Part shown: one piece after another, positions 38,906 through 50,795 of the stretch | How positions within the stretch are numbered: the first letter of the stretch is position 1 | How the letters are laid out: each line of letters opens with the position of its first letter | NCBI GenBank assembly: GCA_944472155.2 | Contig: OX235272.1 | Span: 17,778,354-17,842,353 of the forward strand | Reading direction: 5' to 3' | Source of the DNA: Trichobilharzia szidati | Taxonomy: Eukaryota > Platyhelminthes > Trematoda > Strigeidida > Schistosomatidae | Length of the DNA stretch: 64,000 bases | Notes under the pieces: model-generated | The model's input: the letters and a program-made list of their open reading frames with translations, nothing else | Told to the model about the DNA's origin: nothing | The model's database searches: none | Made by a program: the position numbers and the translations under genes

Positions 38906-40620
38906 TTACAAGAATAACACGTAATTAAAGATGAAGTGGTCAAAATAAAATAAAGTTAAGTTAAGATTAGTCGGAATGCGATAAATAATTTTAAATGCAG
39001 TATTCACATCAACCTTGTGCTCAGTATCAACAAGGTGTGGTAAAATAGAGCTACGAATAGATCTTGTTTGTCCCTTGCTTAACCACGCTGGATGATGTTC
39101 GGAAATACGACGATGAAACTGCCTAATTGTACGCCCAATGTAGCTGGATTCGCAGCTGCAGTCAAACTGGTAGATACACATAGAAGAGGCAAAATTAGGT
39201 AGGTAGTTTTTCCTTGTTTCTCGAACATAGAATAGGGGTGATTGTGAAGAGACAACGTATCTCTGCTGCATAATGAGCTATTTTAACTGCATTCTTCAAG
39301 CGTTGTGTTATTATTTCGCTGATGTTGTCACCAAGGAACTGCAATTTTATGAACATTGGCTTTTTCGAAACTGTAGCCATACTGACTCTCCTTGGTGCTG
39401 AATTCATATTCTTCTCAATAAATTTATCTGGATAACCATTTTTTCTAAGTAATTGTTTAATAATCTTAAGCTCCTTTTTGACGTTCTTGTCTGAACAGAT
39501 TAACTTAGCTCTATAAACCAGACACTTTACCAGGTTACGTTTATATTTCAGAGGTACAAAACTCAAAAAATGAGTGTGGTGGCCTGTTGTTGTAGGTTTT
39601 CTATACACACTCCTTCTTAGTGTACCATCATGTTTCCTTGCCATGAAGACGTCAAGGAATGAGATACTGTCATTACTTTCTTTCTCTATGGTAAAGTTTA
39701 TTGCTGAATGTGCGTCATTAAACTTGTCAGGGATATTCATTGCATCATTCTCGTCTTTCATAACCACAAATGTGTCATCCATATATCGACAGTAGAAATC
39801 CATGTCATTAATTACTCCTTTCAGTAGTCCATTCTCTAATTTAGCGAGGAAAAAATCAGCTAGGAGTGGACCTAATGGGGGACCTATAGCTACACCATCA
39901 ATTTGCCTGTAATATTCCTTATTGAATAAGAAATGAACATTCATTGTACATCTTAAAATAAGTTCCTTCAAGGTGGATATAGAAATCCCGATGTCTATGT
40001 TTCGTGTAGTAATCTCCTCACATATAAAATCCACTGTCTCCATTAACGGTATATTAGTGAACAAGGAGGATACATCAAAAGATATCATAAACTTGTCCCT
40101 CACATTAAGATCTCTTATTTTGTCAACAAATTCAAAACCTCCATTTACGCTATGTTTTACCAATTCATTATGCAGAGGCTTTAGCAGCTTCACTAGCTAT
40201 TTTGCTGTTGCATGGTATGGGGAATTACACATGTCCAACACTGGTCAAAGCGGCAAACCAATTTTGTGCACTTTTGGTAGTCCATATAATCTTGGTGTAA
40301 CCGTGCCAGTAGGCTTTAAAGATTCATATAAACCATCTATGATACTACTTTGTTGTTTAAGTCTTTTTAGTGACTCAATTAGTTGTTTCTCCACTTTTCT
40401 GTCGGATGGACGGAAGATGTAATCTTTTTGAAATTTTCGATGATCACTGAGTATTCCATTCATCTTATCTATGTATTCAGTTTTATTCATTATTACTACT
40501 CCAGAGCCTTTATCAGGCTTCGAAATTATTATATTCTCATTATTTCGCAGCTTATCTAGGGCTTCCCTGTGTTTCTTGGTCAATAAGCTATTTAGTTTCC
40601 GTTTTTTGATGAAAAGTCAA
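38906..40620 (-). pseudogene. PLE polymerase: RT with motifs A-C, linker, GIY-YIG (longest copy)
   Basis: Minus frame from about 40616: LNSLL, NIIISKPDKGSGVVIMNK, PRLYGLPKVHKIGLPL; TGA at 40247-40245 (normally Arg); TAG at 40199-40197 (normally Trp); then 332 open codons with FMISFDVSSLFTNIPL (motif A), DGVAIGPPLGPLLADFFL (motif B), YCRYMDDTFVVM (motif C), SISFLDVFMARK, VYRKPTTTGHHTHFLS, LRKNGYPDKFIEKNM. A 4-bp duplication (GGTAGGTAG, 39198-39206) shifts the frame into the GIY-YIG domain (MCIYQFDCSCESSYIGR, ISEHHPAWLSKG). Apart from two stops and one 4-bp shift the palm is intact. The N-terminal domain and C-terminal end are missing. Confidence 0.9.
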
Positions 40621-40624
40621 GTTT

Positions 40625-41470
40625 CAGTTTACTATATTATTATGAGACATACACTGATAAATTGGTGGAATTTTAGACACTAAGCAGCTGAAAAAAAACA
40701 GTGAAATACAACGAGTTCCTTTATTTCCAGGAAAATATTTCCACTGGAGTGAATCTGTTACATAGTGAACTTGGTTTTTAAAAATAGTGACAGCAGTTCG
40801 GGTAACGCTTAACTAGGTAATGCACACTTAAACAATCATCAAAAACAAATATTCTCTCAATTCCACAGAATAAAATAAAATTATACTCCTTTTTATGCCA
40901 GAATTTACGTAAACTTTTTTTAAATGTTATATCCACTTGTGTTTTGTTGTTATTTTTACTTTAAAAATTCAATGATTTGTTTGTTTTTTTAATAATGATT
41001 TTGAAGCGCGAAATATCAAAAACAAGCCACCATTTTTTAAAAAAACGCCATTTTCACCATTAAAACTTTTATTGATAACAACATTAAGTGACTGACTGAC
41101 TGAGTATTTAACTAGAACAATTTCCGTTAGTCATTATCATTTTATTTGAAAAAAAAGAAAGTGTTTTTTCATTCCCTAGAAAGGTTTAAAGTGTTAACAC
41201 TTCTTTTTTTCCTGCAACGTTCGCTTTCTTTTCGCTTGTTAGTATGAAATATAAAGAATTTATTGTTAAATCAACCAAGACACTTTTCATTTTGAATTAT
41301 TTAATCAACGGGGTTTTGGTATCGCCTATTAACACTTCACTTAAACACATTTCTCTGTCTCTACCTAACTTGATTCTATGCTGTATGATATTTTGAAAGG
41401 TGTTAAATGGGTTTTTATTTCCTATAAAAATGTCATTTAACAGCGCTGTATGCATCGTATATATATATAT
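40625..41470. other. No gene; AT-rich, (AT)n at 41459-41475
   Basis: No coding frame or repeat family recognised. A (AT)n run immediately precedes the PLE at 41477. Confidence 0.5.
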
Positions 41471-41475
41471 ATATA

Positions 41476-42890
41476 GTGAAACAGTATTATTTACTGGATG
41501 ACGTTTCGAACAAAATCACACGCATACCAATAAATATGGCTATGGAGGCAGTCAGAAACGAACTCATTTCTGACCAAGAGCTCGAACTTAGGACAAAAGT
41601 GCCACTTGAGGACATAATGCTGGGAGTACAGTTATGCCTGACTTCCACAGTATTTAAATTCCCCCAAGGGAAAATATACAAACATACTGAAGGAGTTGCC
41701 ATGGGATCACCAATATCCCCAGTTGTAGCAGATATATTCATGGATAAGTGGGAAAGCATAGTGATTGAAAAGTTCATCCCCACACCAAAAGTATGGTGCA
41801 GGTATGTAGATGACACATTCACTATACTTAGAACACAAGATATAGATAGGTTTTTTGAACACATCAACTCGAAGGTTGAAGCAATTCAATTCACTTGTGA
41901 ATTGGAAAATCAGGAAGGGGAGCTCCCAATGTTAGATTGCAACGTGAAAAGGAAAGAAGATAGGAAGTTAAACACTAGTGTTTACAGGAAACCCACACAC
42001 TCAAACAGATATTTGGACTTCCGATCATCCCATCCTATGTCAGTAAAAATAGGATTGGTGAAATGTTTAAATGACAGAGCACAAAAACTAAGTAGTACCA
42101 AAGAAAATCTAAACCAAGAACTGATACATATAAAAGAAGCCTTGAAACTTAACAATTACCCGGATAAATTAGTCAGGAAATATGTAAGGAAATGTAAAAA
42201 TAAAATAAATAATGATAGTATCGATAGTTTTAATAACAATAATGAAAATAATAGTGATAGTAATGATAATTTTAATGACGACACCAACAATAAGGAATCT
42301 AAATCATCAATAGTAATTCCATACAAGGAAGGAACCTCGGAAGCCTTACGCAGAATTCTTAACAAGGCAGGAATTAAAATGGCATTCAAACCCACAAACT
42401 CAATTAGAAACAAGCTTTGTCGGTTGAAGGATCCTGTAGAGCCTTCAAAACAAAACAATTTAGTTTATCTAATACCCTGCAATGATTGTCAGGTCAAATA
42501 AATAGGTCAAACTAGTAGAACAGGGGCAGTCAGACTAGCTGAACATAAAAACTTAGCAAAATCTAAATTAGTTTACCCGAATAAGATAAGAAATCTAGAG
42601 AATAGTTCAGCTGTAGCACTCACTACATGCAATTACACAACCATACAATAGGATGGGATAGGATGACAGTTTTAAAATCTAATGTCACAGCTGGGTGGAG
42701 GGAGAGATTGATAACAGAAGCTTTGTTTATCGAATCAACTACAAATACATGTAATAGGAATGACTCACCACCTGTCCCAGATATCTGGAAAATTCTACTA
42801 CCCAAACGACAAATAGGAGAGAACAAAGAAAACCATAAAACTCAAGTTTCAAAGTCGTGTGATTATAATTTAAATGATTATGAACAATAA
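41476..42890 (+). pseudogene. PLE RT (motifs B, C), linker and GIY-YIG (341-codon ORF plus rest)
   Basis: The first about 13 codons come from the inverted repeat. Native sequence starts at about ITRIPINMAMEAVRNE. Then EGVAMGSPISPVVADIF (motif B), VWCRYVDDTFTIL (motif C at about 41805), ELPMLDCNVKRK, YRKPTHSNRYLDFRSSHP, KLNNYPDKLVRKYV, a low-complexity acidic Asn/Asp/Ser linker (42220-42300), IVIPYKEGTSEALRRIL, and LVYLIPCNDCQVK. A TAA at 42499-42501 replaces the tyrosine of Y-I-G. It resumes IGQTSRTGAVRLAEHKN, shifts frame near 42630, and continues WRERLITEALFIES to a stop near 42890. Confidence 0.9.
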
Positions 42891-42932
42891 ATTTTGCTCG
42901 AATCGTCATCCAGTAAATAATACTGTTTTACT
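41477..42932 (+). mobile_element. PLE insertion with 40-bp inverted ends (plus)
   Basis: 41477-41516 and 42892-42932 are inverted copies (ACAGTATTATTTACTGGATG at 41480 against its complement at 42910). The left arm joins directly to RT sequence just after motif A, so the 5' half is replaced by an inverted copy of the 3' end. The same tail occurs at 14150-14345 and 38134-38250. Confidence 0.75.
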
Positions 42933-43019
42933 GTGTGATACATCTAATAAACAAACTAATATGGAATTACTTACTACCACAGTGCCCAAGTTTTACACAT
43001 ACGTTGAATAAATAGTTTT

Positions 43020-43310
43020 ATAAAGATTGTCCAGCAAAATTTGCCGAAAGAAATGGAGATGGATCGGACACACTCATAGAAGACCGCTGAACTATATAGC
43101 TTGTCAGGCCATCGAGTAAAACTTGAATGAGAAGGGACCAGTTGGATGACATGCGGGATTAAGTGTGAGAAGGAGACGATAGCCTCTATGCGAATTTGTG
43201 AAGGCAGCTAAACAGGGAATTTACAGAATTGAATGAAATGGAGATGTGCCGTTGAAGCTGTGTGTTTCACCTGGAACAAAAACGAATAATAATAATAATA
43301 ATATAAAGTT
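43020..43310 (+). mobile_element. Diverged RTE 3' end (plus)
   Basis: AAATTTGCCGAAAGAAATGG...GATGGATCGGACACACTCATAG matches the R-K-W-R-W-I-G-H-S block. GTTGAAGCTGTGTGTTTCAC, then CGAATAATAATAATAATAAT is the terminus. No open frame remains. Confidence 0.6.
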
Positions 43311-43647
43311 TGGGAATGCAATGATAAAAGAGGATCTTTGTTTAGTCTTATGCATACACTTTTAGTAGGCGCTGAGACGTAGTGACCTTCAGTTTTTTGT
43401 GCACATCATCACACTATCAGCTAATGAACTGGAATCCAGTGATCGTCGATAAATAATAACTTCTGTCATGTGACGTCATTTATTGGCAGCTAACTGTTCT
43501 CGAATCCTACATTTTACTGACTCAATATGTTACAAATCCTCAGTTAAACACCAGAAGGCACATTTTACTTGAATCTCTAGGTTACCTGAATTTCCATCTG
43601 AGACAATGTATATTGTTTTCTTCAGTTCTTGTTGCTATAATTATTCA
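43310..43647. other. No feature recognised
   Basis: Unassigned. Confidence 0.4.
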
Positions 43648-44725
43648 GTTAATAATAATAATTTTTGCTTTATTCCGAAAACAGTACTAATGATACAGCA
43701 ACGAATTTTCAGCATTCAGTGCAATATTGCATCTGATTTACTCAAAAACGACAAAAAAACAAAATAAAAATGAACATTACATAATAATAATAACAAAACG
43801 TTATTATAGCAGCTATTTAGCAAATTACTGTATGCAATATGGAGAAAAATATGCATAAAGTATAAAATTATAGTAATAATAGTAATAACAACTAAAATAA
43901 AAATAGCAAAGTTATAATTAAACGATAGAAAGGGTGACACCATAAAATTACAGAAAGATGAACGATGAAAGGGTTCCATTCACTTTGGTAATTACATAGT
44001 AACTTCTATGTTTCACGTCTAACAGAGTCTGCATCACATAAAATACGGGCTAAATACGGTATTGTAGAATTTTTGTACTTAGTGGTTCGAGCATATAACA
44101 TTTTATATTGACTTCTCGTCCTACCTGATGAGATACAAGGGGATAGTTGTGAAAAAACGGGGTGCAGGAAGTCTGACAGTACGGCTTTTACCCATTTTAT
44201 AAAGGATTTTATGTTTCTCTACTATAATATTGGCGAGCTCACGTAGTGGCATACCACAAGCCCTACTCACAGCATTTAATACCCTTTGTAATATGATATA
44301 GTCTTTTTTGAGAAGCCCAGGAAAGATTAATGGAGAGCAATAGAGTACAATAGGTAAAATACACGAGTTTAAAAATTGTAGAACTAAAGGTTGGTTGATA
44401 CCTGATTGTCTTAACTTTTTAATGTAGAAGTTAAGACAGAACATTTTCTTAGAGATCGATAAGATGTGGGATGACCATGAAGGGTCAGAGGAAAGAACTA
44501 ATCCAAGATATTTAACGCTTGACTTGGTTTCAATTTCAGTGCCACCTATGCTACAGGCATCATGGGAACTAACTCGATCATGTATATCACATCGATGCTT
44601 GAAAGTAAAGTTAACTGCCTGACATTTGGAAGGATTTAACATAAGACCATTTGACTTAGACCACTTGCTGATGTCCAACAGAAAGCTATTAAGTTTGGAG
44701 CAGTCAGACTCGGGAGTTATATCCA
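43648..44725 (-). mobile_element. CR1-like retrotransposon, 5' truncated (minus)
   Basis: From about 44715 on the minus strand: CSKLNSFLLDISKWSKSNGL, MLNPSKCQAVNFTFKHR, IETKSSVKYLGLVLSSD, LSISKKMFCLNFYIKKLR, LPIVLYCSPLIFPGLLK, VSRACGMPLRELANIIVEK. The 3' UTR follows from 44120 to 43655, ending in ATTATTATTATTAACTG-type repeats. CR1 elements end in short tandem repeats. Confidence 0.8.
44121..44720 (-). pseudogene. CR1-like RT C-terminal region
   Basis: About 200 continuous codons covering the region after RT motif C (thumb and connection) of a CR1/SR1-like protein: S-D-C-S-K-L-N-S-F-L ... N-G-L-M-L-N-P-S-K-C ... K-Y-L-G-L. The ORF's apparent ATG at 44768 is outside homology. The C-terminus after RTVRLPAPRF diverges because of a frameshift. 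Palm motifs A-C are missing by truncation. Confidence 0.8.
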
Positions 44726-45074
44726 TTAGTCTCCAAATGTGCTCGTGCATATATTTAATTGGGTTCAAAGAAAAATATCCTAGTGGATTATTTTATTCCT
44801 CAGATCTAACATCACTGCGTCACATGATGTACCTGGAGACGACTGTCTTACTTGAAACTCCTGGATGAAGAGTAAATATTATGCAAAATAAACTTCGCCG
44901 AAAACTGTGCATATTGTGGATTATAAAGCTATTGTTATTTATGTTATGATTATTATTATCTTCTAGCTAATCTTAATGATCAATGGGTCGGCTTTCATTT
45001 GCTAAGTTTATGGATATTATATCTTTTTTTATGGACTGATGTTGAGAGACTTTAAGGGATTTTAGTTTGTTTAC
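44725..45074. other. No feature recognised
   Basis: Unassigned interval between the CR1 truncation and a SINE. Confidence 0.4.
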
Positions 45075-45215
45075 AGGTAGATTTCTAACCTCGCCTAGAT
45101 TACTAGCTCCCTAGTTTTCTAGCCGGTCCCAAGCCCGGATAAAGAGGGAGGGTTGGGGCGTGGTGCTAGCAACTCCATCCCCAAAACTTAATCAAATTGC
45201 AACAGAAACTTCAAC
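45075..45215 (+). mobile_element. SINE body (plus), head lost
   Basis: CCGGTCCCAAGCCCGGATAAAG, GGGTTGGGGCGTGGTGCTAGCA, ACTCCATCCCCAAAACTTAATC, GCAACAGAAACTTCAACGC. Same block in the minus orientation at 50796-50920 and, diverged, at 58900-59065, and aligned to the body of the 15.8-kb SINE (GCTAGCAACC...). The RTE-like tail is missing. Confidence 0.6.
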
Positions 45216-45264
45216 GCATAAATATATTAAAAATACTAAAAATATAAACAATAACCTTATTTTT

Positions 45265-46145
45265 CGCTGGAATCGGCAAAGACAGGACTCCAGGTGAACA
45301 TAGACAAGACGGAGGTTATGAAAATAATCAACCAACAACAACAGCATCCGGCGCCAATCACCATCAACGGGAGGGTATTGAAAGAGGTTACTTCATTCAC
45401 TTATCTAGGGAGCATTGTCTCAACTACAGGCAGGAGGAACGAACGAGGATGTCAAATCGAGCGAGAATCGGGAAGGCGAGAAACACATTCATCAACACGA
45501 AACCAATCTAGAAATCTTCCGCTGTCACTCAGCATCAACAACAAAATTCGGATTTTCAATACAAACGTCAAGTCAGTCAGTCAGTTCTTCTATACGGATG
45601 GATCAGAAACTTAGCGGCGGGTCACAAAGAATGAGTATTTCCAACAGCCTGTTGCAGACCTTTATCAACAACTAACTGTCTTCGCTGGCTCTATACTGAA
45701 GATCAGATGGCCGGAAAGAACAAGAACCAACAAGAAACTATCGGAACGAACAAAACAATCAAGAAACAATCGGTCAACAAATATGCAGGAGAAAGTGGTG
45801 ACAGATTGGACACTCACTGGCTGAGGAGGCCACCCGCTGGGTGACATCGCGCGTCAGGCCATAGCTCGAGTGGAACTCGAAAGGGAAGTGGCGAGTGGGA
45901 CGTCAGTGCAAGGGTGACATGGAGGAGATCGTGTGAAGAGGAGTTGAAACAGTATGGACTAACATGGATGCTTATGAAAAGTACAGCAGAAGACAGAGGC
46001 AAGTGGAGACGTGTAGTTGAAGCCCTATTTTCAGACGTTGCAGAGGTTTATCAACAACTAACTGCCTTCGCTCTATACTGAAGATCAGATGGCCGGAAGG
46101 AATCACCAAGAAGTAATCATGGAAGCAAACAAAACAAGAACAAGA
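45265..46145 (+). mobile_element. RTE-A fragment plus a second partial RTE-A copy (plus)
   Basis: First copy 45270-46030: KTGLQVNIDKTEVMK, INQQQQHPAPITINGR, EVTSFTYLGSIVSTTG, FFYTDGSET, then GPTSARVTWRRSC-type end up to ...VVEALF. At 46031 it switches without a terminus to a second copy, restarting at the V-A-E-V-Y-Q-Q-L block (GCAGAGGTTTATCAACAAC), and ends at 46145. The internal restart suggests template switching or a partial tandem duplication. Confidence 0.75.
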
Positions 46146-46900
46146 AATATTCAAATGATTCGTAATTACTACTGTATTTTGTGGTATTTTACCATATATA
46201 TCGAAAGTTTTTTAATTCTTATAAGTATCGGTTATGAGAAATTTCAAATGGATTACTATTAATTAAAAGCATCATCCCCTAACATTTGAAAATTTCCGCT
46301 AGGCTTTCCGTTGGACACAAAAGATTTAAAATCGGAGTATTTACACATTCTAGTGAAGTATATATACAGAACAAGACTCAGTAACAATAAAGCGGATTCT
46401 GCAAAAGCCACGACAGCCAAAATTGAAACTATACTGCTTTAGTGCCTCAGTTACAGATTTCCAACCAGCTATGCTAGTGGTTTAGATTCGATTCCCTGCC
46501 AATACACTCCTAAACACCTATTTGTAGCCTGAGAAAGTGGCATCAGAGTAAACTGTGCACACCATATACTACAAATCGTGCTCTTAATGCTTCGATGAAG
46601 ATCATTAAGAGAACAGGTTGTATAAATCGAAAGCCTACGCAACTAAAAATGGAACTCACTCATTGTCATCTATGCAGAAAAATTGATATTACACAATGCC
46701 TTCATATACGGTAGCAGTTCTAAACATCAGTATATGTAATTCAAAAGAGGTGGTTTTTTCATCACTGCAGCACCGGGAATGAATCAATACCGATCCTGAT
46801 ATCTCTATTGCTTCCAGTACTATTAGACTGAAGTGAATCTTCGATGACGTCAGTTAAATCATTCTTTAAGTATCGTTATTTTTTGCGTTTCCTTAATCTT
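46146..46900. other. No gene; weak tRNA-like B box near 46490
   Basis: GGTTTAGATTCGATTCCCTGCC (46479-46500) resembles a B box but lacks a convincing A box. Otherwise unassigned. Confidence 0.35.
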
Positions 46901-47110
46901 ATTCCTTTGCGTTCCAATCGGAACATAAGGGGCTTCAAAACTGAGCTTTGAATTTTTACTAGCAGTGGTATCTTTTTACAGGATAGGATTGGTAGTCTCA
47001 CACCCAAACTTCCCTATTTACCTGGTGTACTACCGGCTAGGCGAGGCTTAGAGTTGTGTTGGCTGGAAATCAAACCGCTGATCTCTTGTTCTGTTAGTGG
47101 GTATTCTATC
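46900..47110 (-). mobile_element. Diverged tRNA-derived SINE (minus)
   Basis: 46910-46945 (GCGTTCCAATCGGAACATAAGGG) is the RTE-like tail. The SINE body (GCAGTGGTATCTTTTTACAGGAT) follows, and a decayed head ends near 47105. Confidence 0.6.
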
Positions 47111-47334
47111 AAATAAACCACTGACACAGTTCACACAATGGAACATTTTTATTCTTTCAAATTAACTGCTATCATTGGATATAAACGTACCGTTTATTCA
47201 GTGGTAAAATGCTAACCAGTCACAAAGGTGATCAGTGGCTGGATTATTTTATTATTTTAATTTTATTAAAGCTTGACTCCACACTGTATTTTTGACACAA
47301 GTATGGAATTTTCCAGCATGTGATATCGGTAGCC
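47110..47334. other. No feature recognised
   Basis: Unassigned interval between two SINE pieces. Confidence 0.4.
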
Positions 47335-47447
47335 CGAATTTTGCAGGCTGACCATTGATACTGGGTGTGCGTCGGCCGGGGATCGAACCCCAGACCATGT
47401 GCATGGTCGGCGGGCGTCCTAACCGCTGTGTCACCAACGCAGGAAGC
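47335..47447 (-). mobile_element. tRNA-like SINE head (minus)
   Basis: Minus strand: TTGGTGACACAGCGGTTAGGAC (A box), ...CCGACCATGCACATGGTC, TGGGGTTCGATCCCCGG (B box). Best-preserved promoter boxes of this SINE family in the window; the body is missing. Directly upstream of the CR1 copy. Confidence 0.7.
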
Positions 47448-47454
47448 GTGTGTC

Positions 47455-49245
47455 GGAGGAGGGCTAAGTATGTTTGTTGTACGTTCCTTGATTATACATC
47501 TGCTTTCCATTCTGTACCTTGAGGCCTTTTATTAAACAAGCTTAGCCTTACACAAACTGAGACTTGGGTTATCAACTGGCTACACTCTTACTTCTCTAAT
47601 AGGATGCAGTACACGGTATATAATGGTGTATCTTCCTCTCCTTTGCTTACTGAAGCTAAAGTTCCTCAGGGTGCTGTTCTTTCTCCGTTTCTCTTTTCCT
47701 TCTTCTTACATGATTTACCTCTCTCAGATGAAATCAACTTCGTCAAATATGCAGATGACCTGACTGTTTCGCTTCCCGTTAAGTCTCAGTCAGACTGTTT
47801 CAAATTAAATAGCTTCCTGTTGGACATCAGTCAGTGGTTCAAACTAAATGGTCTCATGCTGAATCCCTCAAAATGCCACACTATTGACTTCTCCTTTAGG
47901 CATAAACGAGATCTACAAACACTAGTAAGTACTCATGAAGCCTGTTGCATTGAGGGGACTAAAATTGAAACTAAGTCTAATGCAAAATACCTCGGCCTAG
48001 TTCCATCTTCTGACCCTACTTGGACATCTCATATCCTAACGATTTCTAAGAAAGTGTTCTGTCTAACCTATTACATTAAGAAACTTAGACAATCTGAAAT
48101 CACCCAACCTCTACTTTCACAATTTCTCAACTTTTGAATCTTACCTATTCTACTTTACTGCTCCCCAATTAGTCTTTCCTGGTCTACTGAAAAAGGACTA
48201 TACCATCCTGAGAAGGATGTTGAAGGCAGTTAGTAGGACTAGTGATGTAAAACTCAGTCAGCTGGTCACCACATCAGTTGAAAGGCATCTGGATATATGC
48301 GAAAAATGGTCTAAAACCATACTCTCCGACCCCCAACACCCCCTCTATTCCCAACTCTCGCCTTGTATCTCATCAAGTAGAACCAGAAATCAGTATAAAA
48401 TAATCTATGCTCGTACAACCAAGTACAGGAACTCAATGATACCATACTTGGCCCGTGTTCTAAGCGACAGAGACAATGTTAAGCGCAAAACCTATGACTT
48501 GCTTTGTTGTTAACAACATAATTTTAGGCTCTTTTATTTCTCTCTTATTTTGTATTCTATAGTGTACTCCTTCTTAAACATATTTTTTGTACTTTAATGT
48601 ATTCCTTCTTTTGTGTATCCACTGGTTCCAACTATATTGGCACTATGAGTAGTACAAAATTATCCTGTCATTAACTGTCACGTAATTATTAGTTTTTGTG
48701 GTTTTTTTTTACATTTTTTTCGGCAATATTAACTGACAATCATTGGTTGTGAACGCCATTACCACCATCTTAAAATTTTGCATTATGCAGGATTGCTCAT
48801 ACTACCACTACAAACACTGCATTAGACCTGACAATAAAAAAAACAAAACAACAACCCTGAAATGTTATTTGATGATTGTTTAGTGTTGTTTCAACCAAAT
48901 TAACTGATCATCTTGTCGATAAACATTCTCAAATATCATTTCATAACTTCTTGTATGACTATAGCTTTACTGTCACCATGCATAATCACATCATAGCTTC
49001 CACTACCCAATACTGAGATATTATTATATGCTGTTTATTTTCCTTTCTACTTCTTGGTATTTTTTCGCATTTTTTAAAATTATTTTTGTGTTTTTTTTGT
49101 TTTTTTGTTTTTGTCTTTATATTTATTTTTTTTTGAAATATTCCTTTTAAACGTTGGATAAAATTGGATGCAAATATTGTAGATATGTGCTGAAAATTCC
49201 ACACTGTACCATAGTACTGTTTCTGGAATAAAGCATATTATTATT
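47455..49245 (+). mobile_element. CR1-like retrotransposon with 3' UTR (plus)
   Basis: The longest CR1 copy here. Coding homology runs from RT motif A (47480) to 48513, followed by an AT-rich 3' UTR of about 0.7 kb. The end is TCTGGAATAAAGCATATTATTATTT (49222-49245), matching the termini at 8392 and 60720. The 5' part (endonuclease, RT fingers) is missing. Confidence 0.8.
47465..48513 (+). pseudogene. CR1-like reverse transcriptase, motifs A to C-terminus
   Basis: CTFLDYTSAFHSVP (motif A; Asp present), TGA in place of Arg, GLLLNKLSLTQTETWVINW, VPQGAVLSPFLFSFFLHDL (motif B), NFVKYADDLTVSLPVKSQ (motif C, ADD intact), LNGLMLNPSKCHTIDFSF, KYLGLVPSSDPTWTSH, then a frameshift near 48135 and RMLKAVSRTSDVKL, EKWSKTILSDPQHPLYSQ, TRNQYKIIYARTTKYRN to the stop at 48511-48513. 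Only two or three inactivating lesions in the readable part. Confidence 0.85.
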
Positions 49246-50229
49246 TCATTTTAATTTTTCAAGTAGTACATATATATGTATGTTTAAGTCCTCATCTTAT
49301 TTCATCAAATTCCTTCAGTAGATAAGTTGAGATACTGCTTTTTCGAAACGACGATTTGTCACGTATACTTAGGTGGTAAACTCATCTTTACTATTTTGTT
49401 CCTAAATTAGAAAACTGTCGCAAAAGTTATCAGAATAAATACTGTTACCTGAGTTTTCTTTCTATAAGGCATTCAAAAAAAGACAAATTCACTCATTTGT
49501 AAATTTTTATACACTCTACATTCATGCTTATGGATGGCTAAAATAAGACGGGTGAAATATACAATAATTAAAGTTATTGTAAAAACATCACTGAAGGATC
49601 AGACAGAAGATAAAATAAATGATTTTAGAAAAAGATTAAAAAGAAAAAAAAACAACATATAACCGTCTGCTGAAGGTAGTAGTAGTAGTAGATATTTTTC
49701 ACGATATCTAAAACAAAAGACATGAATACGATAAGGAAACGCATGAATTCCTCGAGTGAATGAAGCAAAATGGATTAGAGTACAGAGTGAGCCATTGATA
49801 CAAATTAGAAAAAAAAGCGCCAACCATGTGAAAGTAAAAAACAGATAACTGTCATGAGATGAGACACCTGTATATATATTCACGTTTAATACATGCAAGA
49901 TTTATTTTACGCAAGTCTGCAGACAGAGTTGAATGCTAAAGAAACTTTGGATTACATTCACATGAGTGAGTTGCTGAAATGATCATGATGATGAAAAAAT
50001 GAAAACGAAATACCTTACAGGTAAAATTTGTGTGGAGTGATGAAAAAGGATTTCAACAAAAAGGGGATTGTAAAAATAATAATTCTAATAATTTCAAATA
50101 TTTTTAGGTACACGGCAATTTCTTCACCACTTGATTCACTACTGTTCACAAAACCTCCAAATTTGTCACGTTCTCCTCTTCTCTTCTGCCATTTTTTTTA
50201 CTTGGATTTCCTAAGAAGATAATTTTTGC
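49246..50229. other. No gene; AT-rich
   Basis: AGTAGT triplets at 49678-49691. The 99-codon minus ORF at 49898-49599 is hydrophobic and low in complexity; not recognised. Confidence 0.4.
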
Positions 50230-50354
50230 AGACTTTAAAACTTGACACGTTTCGGATGAAAAACTGGCTGTTTGAATATTTTTTTGTATTTCATACAATG
50301 ATTCCCTTTTATAAATTTTAACAAAGAGAGAAGAAACATTGGTTGTTCGGGATT

Positions 50355-50747
50355 ATTAGTCTCTCTATCCCGAACAACCTCTTCACTGGTGCAGTCAAAG
50401 ATTGAAAAGTACCCCTCACATGTTACCTCCAACTGTGTGTATACCAATTCACATGTATCTGAGGGAGCAGTTACATCGGAAGAACAGAGAGGAGGGCCTA
50501 CGTCAGATTCTGCGAGCATGTACCAAGGAGCCTCCGGTTGAAGGGACCGAATTATTTAAGCTCTTCAATCGCCAAACACCTGATTGACACAGGACACCGA
50601 GTAGATGTGCTGGAATCATTCAAAATAATTAACAGAAAAAGTACCTTAAGTCTTCTCAGGTTTGCTGAAGCTATAGCAATAAAACGATTGAAGCCTGACT
50701 TATGTAAACAAAGAGAATCCGTCGTTGAACTTCAATTACCCTGGTAA
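50355..50747 (+). pseudogene. PLE GIY-YIG endonuclease domain
   Basis: KIEKYPSHVTSNCVYQFTCI, TGA in place of Cys (ATGTATCTGAGGGAG), GSSYIGRTERRAYVRF, EHVPRSLRLKGPN, SSSIAKHLIDTGHRVDV, FKIINRKSTLSLL, FAEAIAIKRLKPDLCKQ, LQLPW-stop at 50745-50747. Apart from the nonsense change the domain reads through in one frame, making it one of the better-preserved nucleases here. The RT is absent. Confidence 0.85.
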
Positions 50748-50795
50748 CTTACTTCTTAGTAACTCTTTTTTTTCTAATTTTGTTAATTTTGTTAA

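Noticed and set aside
39973..40422. 149-codon plus-strand ORF
   Set aside because: Antisense to the PLE RT with motif A; no recognisable features of its own.
49599..49898. 99-codon membrane-like protein (minus)
   Set aside because: Hydrophobic composition follows from AT-rich sequence and AGTAGT repeats; no other support.
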